Shown here in pieces: positions 55,150 to 64,000 of a DNA stretch of 64,000 nt (within the stretch, counting starts at the first letter, position 1; the number at the start of each line of letters is the position of its first letter). The DNA is from Lycocorax pyrrhopterus obiensis (taxonomy: Eukaryota; Chordata; Aves; Passeriformes; Paradisaeidae). The notes under the pieces were generated by a model, which did not search any database, was not told the DNA's origin, and saw only the letters and a program-made list of their open reading frames with translations. Location of the stretch: the NCBI GenBank assembly GCA_014706295.1, contig JACSVZ010000037.1, positions 4,030,001-4,094,000 of the forward strand, in the 5' to 3' direction. Made by a program: the position numbers and the translations under genes.

Positions 55150-58100
55150 ACAAGACTTAGGAGACAAGGGGTAAGTATGTTTTCTGTCACCAGCTGTGGC
55201 AGACACGGCACGAGGTCTGTGTGGAACTGCCCCGAGAGGACCCCGCGGCCCAAAATGAAGTTGTGTGGTTGTTACAGGGATGTGTCACCTCAACAAGATG
55301 GAGTTCCCTGCCTTTGGATGCTAAAGTGGGATCGACTGGGCTGGAAGAATCCTGCCTAGGAGGGAAATAAAAATAAATTATCCCCCTAAACGCAGGACAA
55401 GAAACGTGGTCCACGAGTCTTTATCAGGTGGTGGAACAGTGAGAGTTGTGTGAGCTCTGCCTCAGAGCTCCAGAACAGCCCGAAGTTCCCAGCTGTGTCC
55501 CAAGCTGTGTCCCCTGACTTGCCTTCTTCCAGGGTGAGGTGGTGGCAGATTGACCTTGCCTTCCAGACAGTGAGAAGTGGATTTGCTGTGTGACAACAGC
55601 CACCAGCAGAGCTGGCAGCATCATTTCTGAGCAATAACTGCCCCTGCCACTTCTCAGTTTTCTCTTGCACTACCTGACCATGATCCTTGTTTCTTGCTAT
55701 TTTATTCCCAAGAAACTCCAGCTCTGGGATCCATCTTTACTTCTGGCTCTAATGAAGGAAGCAGATCCACATACCCATCAAACCCTCTCATTTAGGCTTT
55801 CAGGCTTAGGCTCTTATTCTTAATGCTTCTGATTGCTCAAGATGACAGGGGAAAAATCACTTTCTATTATCACCTAATGAGCCAAGGAAAATGCTTGGAA
55901 GAGGCTGTGGGAGACACAGACATTTCTGTGGCAGTCAGAGGATTCTGGATGGAGGGCAGGTGAGGGGCTGTGTGGTGAGAAGGGCTCACTCAGCTCCCAG
56001 AAACCTTCATTCCTGGCACATCCAATTGCACTGGGCTCTGCAGAGCCTTGGGATCTTCTTCAGACTTCCCTTGACGCCATCTTCTTTGGAACTTGACTTC
56101 CAGGGCCTGATTTCTTTTCACTTTTTACAGGGGAGTGGGGATTTTTTTCTCAAAGCTTCCTTCTTTTACAGCCATCAGGGTTATTATTCTTCCACCTCCG
56201 TTCCTAATGGCAGCTCCGCCTCCAAGTGCAGGGAGAGCTTGGCCACAGCTTTCTCCAAAGGCTCCATGTTTCCTCCAGGAGAGGTCACAGGAGAGCAGGA
56301 CACGAGTGGCCTTGATGCTCCAGGAACCTTTCTCACACAGGGAAGATGTTCTGGGAGAACTCAGTGAAGTTTGGGGAGTGCAAGAGGCACAGATTGAGAC
56401 CGATCCCGGCAGCCTCTTACAAGCACTGAAGTCACTAACGAGTCCTGCCTGTAATGAAGGACAAGAGCTCTGTGTGTGTGTCTGAGTTCAGCAGCAGAGT
56501 CTGGAGTTGTTCAGCTCCAGTCTCTTTAATAGCAGAGCTTTTGGGATTAGTGTAAACAGATTCACCACTGGCGAGCAGATCAGAGAGCACTACGCAAATC
56601 CATGCACATGTGGTTAGAGGGAGAGCCAGGTACGCTCTGCAAATTCCACACGGAGGAATTGGAACAGGTTTCCCAGTCTGGGGGCAGGAATCTCCATGGC
56701 TTTTTGTTGTGTGTTTCCAGGGCGCTGGCAAAGTGAAAGCATGATTCTTAATTTGCTCACAGAGGCACTACCACAGCAAACAGAGTAAATAGTGATCATT
56801 TTTCAACATTCAGTTCTCCACCTCTGGGATACATCACGTTGGATTGAAACAAAACCTTTCTCTCGGGTCAAATGTATCAACAACTGCAAAGAGTTACCTG
56901 TGCCAGAAAGTGTTTTCTAAGTGGAGATAATGCTGCAAGCACAGGTCTGAAACTTAAGAGAGAAAGATTTTCCTCCACATTCTATCACCAGTTTAATGAA
57001 CAAATTACTTACCCTGGATATTCTTCCACTATTCAACCCATAAAAGAAGGGAAAGCTTCCTAACTGTAACTTATTTACATGTGTTTCAGCAAACCTCTCA
57101 GTTTCTAACTGAGATCAAAGGTCCTTTGAGCTGCTGCAGATGCAGGCCCTGCCCCTTTACAGGAAAGACAGGTTGAGGCTGGGAGGAGAGAGAAACCCGT
57201 CAGGTGACCGACCTGAGCTCAGAAAGGGATCCGGGGCTTCTGTCTCTGCAGGATCCAGCACAGATGCCATCCATCCGTGCTGCCTCTGGCACCACTCTGC
57301 CTCTGCCTCAACCAAGCTAAATGAAGACCCGACATTCTGGAAGCACAGCTGCCCCTCCAGCTCTGGCCTTGCTGACCGTGTCTGCAGCAGGAGTTCCTCC
57401 CAGTCCAGGACCGACTCTGCCAGCAAACTCCTGTCCTGCACGCCACAAAAGTTTAAACAACAGGCCTGAGCTTTCAACAACGGGGGCAGTGTCCAGTGAA
57501 TCGTGTTCCCCCCAAAGATGTTGGGGTGTTCAGCCTCTTAAGGCTCCAGGTTAACAGCTCCTCTCCCCACTTCTCTAGCTTTCCACAGAATTTCCTGACA
57601 CTCGCACATTTCCAGTGAGGAATAAACCAATCCTCTCCCTACCAAGTCACTGCCCCTACCAAAGGACAGGGGAGGAGACCGAAGAGCCACACCAGCACCC
57701 CCTGAGCCAGCCAGACCCATTCCTCGGCCTCTCCCACAGTCTCGGGGACATCAGGGCTGTGCCATAGCCAGGATTCCCTGCTTTTTGTCCTTTATTCCCT
57801 GCCGGGTGCAGCCCAGCTCTGTGCTCTGTGTGAGCAGCCAGAGTCAGGCTCAGCGGGATGGGGATTGGAGTAAGAGTAGCCTCAGGCCAGACTGCTTCAT
57901 TAGCAGAGATATTCTGACAGCCCAGCACACAGGGAGGGCACAGGTGGGTGTTCAGGGGAGGGAGGCTGGGAAGGAGGACACTGGAAATGGCTTTGCCTCT
58001 GAAAAAGTGCTTTCCCAGGAACTGCTGGGCTGTTCCCCTTTTAATCCCACTGCTACAGAACACTGCCTTTTATTGGAGTGGAAATGGAGCACCGTGGAGC

Positions 58101-61100
58101 TCGGAGCTTTTCTGCCTTTCTGGGAAGCGGCGTCGTGGTGCCGTGGGCTCACACACCAGCCAGAGCTGTAAGCTGCGTGCACCCCTCTCTAATGAAGGTG
58201 TTCTGTCTGCTTCTAGAGCAGCCTGGCACAAGTGGTTTAAGAAACTCTCTCCTTACCCAACCATTTTCACAAAACGCCTCTTCCAAACTCCCTTCCTCTC
58301 TCCTCAGAGGTTATTTACTGCTCACCCCGTGTGAAAGACTTGAGATACCAGCGTTGTAAGGCATCCACCAGATTCTCCTTTTTCCTAAAACCTTTATTCC
58401 TCTCTGCCCACTGCTAAGAAAAACTGACTGCATCAGGAGATACTGAACTGATGCTCACATTGGATTCATCCAAAGCCTGGCTGTGTCCCAACACCTTTTC
58501 CTACTCCACTTCCCCAACTTCCTGCCTGCCTTCCCTCCTACAATCATAGCAACAAAAAAAGGACACACTGAAGAACTGACTGTCCAAGAATATGTGTCTG
58601 GCTGGAATCCACTGCCAGGTTACAACAATAAGAAATTAGTGACCATTGAAAAGCAGGTAACATGAGGTGTGTCCTCCTGGCATCAAACAGGGCCATAAAA
58701 ATAAGCCCTGGGTGTCTCCCGTAATTCACAGGTGAACACAAACAGCTGTGCACAGAGCAGCTTTTTTGGGTGAGAGAGATGAGCCTTGTTAAGGAATCCT
58801 TTGGAAGTGATGTGCCAGAAGAGTCTGGTGTAATCAAGGTGTGACTGCTTTTAATACACACTAGGAAGATCAAATTAAAGACTCGGTAGAACCTGTCTTG
58901 ACCAATTTAGGAGGTGCTGAAGTGCTACCTGAGCTGGCTCACAGCTCCCAACACGTTAATTAGAGCCAACATCTTCTAAAGTTTTTAAATCACTGGGTGT
59001 CTCTGCAGAGAGGTTTCGTGTTGCTGATTCTCCTCCTTTCTAGAAACTGGTGCAGTGGAGTCAATGCCCTGGGATTAGCAGCCAGCACCTCTCCACCTCA
59101 GAACTGCACCCCACGAGGGTGCACATCCCTCCAGGAATTTTGCTGAGCAATGATTGTTACAGCAGTGAGAAACCTGATGTACAGACAGGCCCTGCTCAGG
59201 GCTGTGTCTGTCCTGCAATATCACACACGACTGCAGCAAGTGTCCCTCTGCCCAAGCCAAATCTGACTGAATTCCCACTGGGACTCTGAGAGGACATCCC
59301 ACAGGAGCTCCTCAACACGGACCTGTGTTTCTGTAGGGAATTCTTACTGCAGGCCCTGGTGCTGTGCTTTCCCTGCACTTGTTCCATGGATTATGTGAGT
59401 TCAGGAAGGCAACTCCAGCATCACAGTGACCAGAACACGCTCCCTTCTACACACTGGTGATATTTGAACAAAACACACCCAAAAACATCCCCACAACACA
59501 GGCCCAGGCGTGAGCAGTGAACTCACAAACACACACCAAGAACTTCGTACTCAGTCCTCACTCACAGCTCCGTCACTCTGAGGAACTCCTGGGGAAGGAC
59601 CACATGAGGGCTCCTCTTGTTTGGCTCAGTTTTAAATCCTACAGTCCCATAAAAACAGACTGCTTGATATAAACCTGTTGCCATGACTACACTGCAACAG
59701 AGGGCTTTAATCAAACAGAAACTTAGATAAGAGATAAGAAAGGGATAACCAAAACAAAACAAAGGGAATGTCAAAAAACATGTAAATAGGCATTTGCATA
59801 TTTGGATCTTCTCATGGTGATTTGAGTTTCTTGGAAGAGGAGCAACTTTTCTGCTGCTTCACAGCCAGTGCAGTGTGGACAGAAAAGCTGCTGCTGCTGC
59901 AGCTGGTTACCACTGAGTTTTATTTGTTGTCAGACTTCCAAAGGGGATCTTTTCTACAAGAGGAGTCAGGCAGTCCAACCTCTGTCTCTGCCTGTTTTGC
60001 TTCACTGTGGGGCTGCAGCAGCACCTGGGAACTCCAAACTCAGCTGCTTCACTCACCAGCCTGGGAGCAAACATCTGTGTAAAGCAGAGCTGGGAAGCAC
60101 AACTCCTCAGGCATTTCCATCCCATTCCATGGATTTCCAGAGCTCTGTTTCTCTCAAGTTCAATAACCCAATCACTGAGCAAAGCCAGGGAATTGTGAGC
60201 CACAACACAGCACATGCGGGACATGCAGAAATGTCAGAGCAAGCTGTTTACAGGTAATTTTAATGCCTGATGCCTAAAATTGTTATCTAAACTCTTTGGC
60301 AAATACAAATCACTGTTTTGTTCACAGCAGAGAGAAGGATTTTGTTTGTCATACATCTTCCTTCAGCCAAAACTGCTGTATCCAGACATGGCAACCCTGG
60401 GTTCCAACACACATTCCCTTCCTGGTTCCCCTCTTCTGGGGAGGAAGGTGGGGCCAATGAGGATGAGGAGCAGAGGAAAGAGATCCCTTAAAGTTCCTGT
60501 TGTCCCTTTTAAGTCCAGCAAGCAGCAGCCGCTTCTCACCCGTGCTCTGCGCCCGTCACCATAAACCACTGCTCAGGGGTTAAAGCTGCACTGACCCTAA
60601 AATAAAAAAGCCTAATGCACTGTAAATATCCAGGAGACCCTCAAGTCTATTACAGCCCAGTTTTTCAGGAGTCTGTCTCTCTGGGATGGTCTCTAATCAC
60701 AATTACAGCAAAACACTGATTAGGGTGCACACGGGAACAGCACAGGAAGCAAATATAAAATTGTCCTAAGCAAGTAACTGAGTGCATTTGTAAGGATGGT
60801 ATTGCTTTTAATTAGCCTTAATTTCCAAAGAATTATTGCTTGCTGAAAAAAAATCTTTATGGATCCATGAATTACTGAGTACAGGATTCTCCCCCTGCCT
60901 CCTACTGATGCCCGAGAGAGCAGACCCAGCATAACTCACCAGGGAATTCGCTGTATTTGACTGCAAGAATGCCTGGTGTTCCCATCTATTCCCTATTTCT
61001 GTTAGAACTCCAAGGACTGGATCAGTTCTTGCTGAATGAATATGGAAATCAAGTCCTGGTCTGGATTAACCTTCAGAGCACCACAGATGTGTTGTGTTTG

Positions 61101-61120
61101 TTAGGAGTGACCTGTGTTTG

Positions 61121-61143
61121 CACACACACACACACACACACAC
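61121..61143 (+). repeat. (CA)n microsatellite
   Basis: Perfect CA dinucleotide run of about 11 units. Confidence 0.95.
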
Positions 61144-61661
61144 TGGCCATGTGCACCTGTGTGATTTAATGCTTAATATTCATCAGGTTTGTACTTTGAA
61201 ATGCAGTAATGCAAATTATGCCATTTATTTCTCTCTTTATAAAGTTAATGTGACCCCTTTAGTGCCAACTTTGAGAAGTTCAGGTACAAACCCAGGAAAA
61301 TGGATTTGCTTAGGGATGTTACATCCACGTTATTCTGGGCTGAGCCTCCCATTCTTTCTCTTTCCTTCTTCCAAAAAACCCCATAAAACCAGCCCCAAAG
61401 TTCAGCTCCAAAAACAACAGAGAATCTGTGCTGGGTCTGGAGATTAGCACAGCAATGTGTTACGGAAAACGTTTCCTTAGGAAACTGCTGGCCCTTCAGT
61501 GACACCAACGCCCAGTTCTGGGACGTTCCCTGGACTTTTACAAGAGCAGGGTTTGTCTGCACTGAGAACTTGACCATTAGAGCTGTAACTCCCACCTGGG
61601 AAGCTTTCCCAAGAGCGCTGCTTTTCCTCATCTTATTTGTGGTACTCAGCTGGGGAAAGGC

Positions 61662-61690
61662 ATTATTATTATTATTATTATTATTATTAG

Positions 61691-61733
<43 letters not shown>
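61662..61733. repeat. Mirrored (ATT)n / (AAT)n inverted repeat
   Basis: About nine ATT units (61662-61689) are followed after a short AGGA-type centre by about fourteen AAT units (61692-61733). The halves are reverse complements and can fold as a hairpin or cruciform with an arm of about 28 bp. Confidence 0.95.
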
Positions 61734-61734
<1 letters not shown>

Positions 61735-64000
61735 GAGATACTGTTGGACCTGCAGTCCTGTAACCACACTGACACTCTGGTAACCTTTTTCAAGCAAACA
61801 GACCTTTCTTAGTCCCTGTCCTTCTCCATCCTGCTGGTGCTGTGGCAATGTGGAAATTCTTCTGGAAATACTAAGGAAGCCTGCAGTGCAATGAGAGTTT
61901 GTAACCAGAGCTTCTGTGAGACCAGGAGTGGATTTTCTTCCTCACAGAAGATACAGGAAAAATCCTCCCCAGCTGATTTCTGCTGATTCCTTGATCTGTG
62001 GCCCGTTAATAAGCAACTTACTGTCAAAATTAACCTTTACATCTCAAGTTGTTTTGCTTAGGTTGGATGTGCTGTTCATTAAAAGATCCACCTGCCACAA
62101 CCAGGCTCTCAACGTGCGAATTTGCAATGACAAATTCAAAATTCCTTTTCCATGGATGTTCTTGGAGCTGTCTTCAGACTTGCTGCTGCAGTAGCTACCA
62201 TGAAATGCTCCTAAATCAGTAAAACTATTTATTGGAATGATCATACAGGACCGGAGCAATGAGACACAAACATAATCCAATTCCAACCTCTTCAAAGCAG
62301 GAGGAAATAAACATCCAGCTCCGTTCCCCATGAAATGTGAGTAAAAAAGGGAAACCTTAAGGATGTATGCGATAAAGAAGAGGCCATTCAAGAGACAACA
62401 CAAATAAATCTTAGCAGTACCTCAACAGGGACAGGAAGGTGAGTGGTGTCCCAAGCATTCCTTTGGCAGAGCACTGGAAATACCCATGGGATTGTCCCTT
62501 GATTCAAGACACCTCCTTCCATCAGCTCCCATAACCTCTCAGCAGCAACATCTGGAACCCCCATCCAATTATCAGATGAAGTGCAGGAGGATCAAAGGGA
62601 GAGTTCCCCAGCTCTCCTGAGGATAAGCAGGAGCGTGGGATAATTAGCAGCCCTGAGTGCTGCTGAGCACCTCTCCCTCGTTAGCGTTTCCCAGCTCCCC
62701 TCTGCCTGTGCAGCCTCTGGAGCACCAACTCCCCCCCGCGTGTCTCTCTTCACCTGCCTGCACCAACAGCTGCCCTGACACAGCCCCGTAGTGATCCTTG
62801 AGCTTTTTGGGGCATGGTTTCACTGCTGGGAGTGGGGATGAGAGGGAGAGAGAAAAGAATTCAGGAGCTCTGGGGGACCTGGACATGCAGACAAGCAGGG
62901 AACACCAAGAGAGAAATACAGCTAAACCATAACTAAATAACATTTCCTTTGCTTCCTGTTTTCCCCTGTGTCCAAAGAGCTCTGATCAGGATGGGAGAGG
63001 TGTTCCCACTCTTTTTGACCTGGGTACTACCCAGCAAGCAGCACAGAAGTTTTGAATCTGAAAGGCACCTTCACAGTCACGGGGATCAAGCTGTCAGGAG
63101 CAGGATTGAATGATGAGTTGCTTGTCCTTGCCGAAGAAATGAGGGTGGCCTGTCTGCCTCGTGTGGGGACCCGGGAGTTGTATCAGAGGATCAGGTTTAA
63201 GAGCCTGTGCTTTCCAGGGAGAGCAGCAGTCAGGAACTCTGCTCCATCCAAGGGACAGACCAGGCCAGTAGGTGCAGAAAGGAAAGCTGAGCCCGGAATC
63301 CCCATCACAAACAAGAGCATTTCCCCCACATGCCGTGAAAATTCCCCACAAATGGGAGAATTTCCCTCTGACAAGTCAAGCAACAAATCAGGCCTTGCCC
63401 TGACGTCCTGGTGTTCCTGTCCCAACACTTGGAGCGGGCTCATGTCCCAGTCCCAGGGACAAAATCCATGGGAAGACCCTGGTCACACTGGCTACTGCCA
63501 AGGGAACCAAACTGATTGGGCTCACAAGGAATTTGCATGCAAGGAAACAGGCAAGCTGAAATAAGGCTGAAATGTTAATGAACGTCTGGAAAGCACTAGG
63601 AAATCCTTGGATTAAAGGTATCCTAGGAACACAACACAGCCGGTGACAGCAGATAAGGTCAGCCTGGGGATTGCATTCAGTTTTATCTAAAAATCCAACT
63701 TTGCATACGGTGACTCAACAAAAATGTAATAAATGTAAATCGTGTAACAGTGCTGCCCTGTGGATTTTGAGTCATTTTTCATCAGGACCAGTGTGGCTGG
63801 CAGGATGCCACGGCTCTGACCCCACTGCCCAGCCCAGGCTGGGCTCGACTGGAGCCCAAGCAGAAAAACACACACCCCAGAGCTGTCCAAAAGCTGTGCC
63901 AGGCAAACGAGTGCCTCACTTTTACCATCTGACCTCAGGTACGAACGAGAGCCGAGGTGAGCTACAGCCCCACTCTTCTGCAATCCAACTTCCAGAGCAG

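Larger units (their letters stand above)
55041..64000. other. Upstream flank with no recognisable gene
   Basis: About 9 kb 5' of SAMD11. I scanned translated frames on both strands and found no conserved protein or plausible spliced exon. The stretch holds a GGAT microsatellite at 55095-55149, a (CA)n at 61121-61143 and a mirrored ATT/AAT repeat at 61662-61733. The remainder is unique-looking DNA that could contain distal regulatory sequence or untranslated exons that I cannot detect. Confidence 0.6.

Noticed and set aside
63052..63564. A 170-codon open frame on the plus strand in the upstream flank
   Set aside because: No recognisable motif or homologue and no promoter or splice support.
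1..64000. Scattered TAATCC/GGATTA words as photoreceptor CRX sites
   Set aside because: Roughly thirty are expected by chance in 64 kb, so single sites carry no weight.
1..64000. CRISPR arrays, operons, tRNA or rRNA genes, endogenous retroviruses
   Set aside because: No spaced direct-repeat arrays, RNA gene boxes, long terminal repeats or retroviral genes were recognised.

Overview
The window is vertebrate nuclear DNA, most likely from a bird. Seven short, 5'-truncated CR1 LINE remnants are recognisable, repeat density is otherwise low, introns are compact and the promoter region is very CpG-rich, as in avian microchromosomes. A turtle or crocodilian cannot be fully excluded, because they also carry CR1. 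Nothing bacterial or viral is visible.

One protein-coding gene is supported: the 5' part of SAMD11 (sterile alpha motif domain containing 11) on the minus strand, running from about 54.3 kb leftward and off the left edge. Six coding exons were identified from translated similarity to remembered human SAMD11 and from GT-AG splice sites whose phases all agree: 53320-53797, 51917-52008, 30848-31026, 27483-27533, 13947-14071 and 500-592. Together they encode 339 complete residues. This covers an N-terminal SAND-like segment with KDWK, an adjacent His/Cys cluster, a lysine/acid-rich linker, a conserved unnamed block and a basic nuclear-localisation-like segment. The C-terminal SAM domain lies beyond position 1.

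Layout from right to left: 64.0-55.1 kb is upstream sequence with microsatellites and no recognisable gene. 55.0-54.3 kb is the CpG-rich proximal promoter, with a TATAAATA on the minus strand at 54299-54306. 54.3-53.8 kb is the inferred 5' UTR, then coding exon 1. A 1.3-kb CpG-rich intron leads to exon 2. A 20.9-kb intron follows, with a second CpG island at 49.1-49.8 kb and CR1 pieces, then exon 3. Introns of 3.3, 13.4 and 13.4 kb separate exons 3 to 6. Several AT-rich islands rich in homeodomain-type motifs lie in the introns and are enhancer candidates only.

SAMD11 is known as a nuclear, Polycomb-PRC1-associated factor in photoreceptors. The most useful observations are protein-level: a SAND-like module with a candidate zinc cluster, which an internal Met in exon 2 would bypass, and a His/Pro tract that human SAMD11 lacks in this form. 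The internal CpG island is the other main lead. No clearly new multi-gene system was found.
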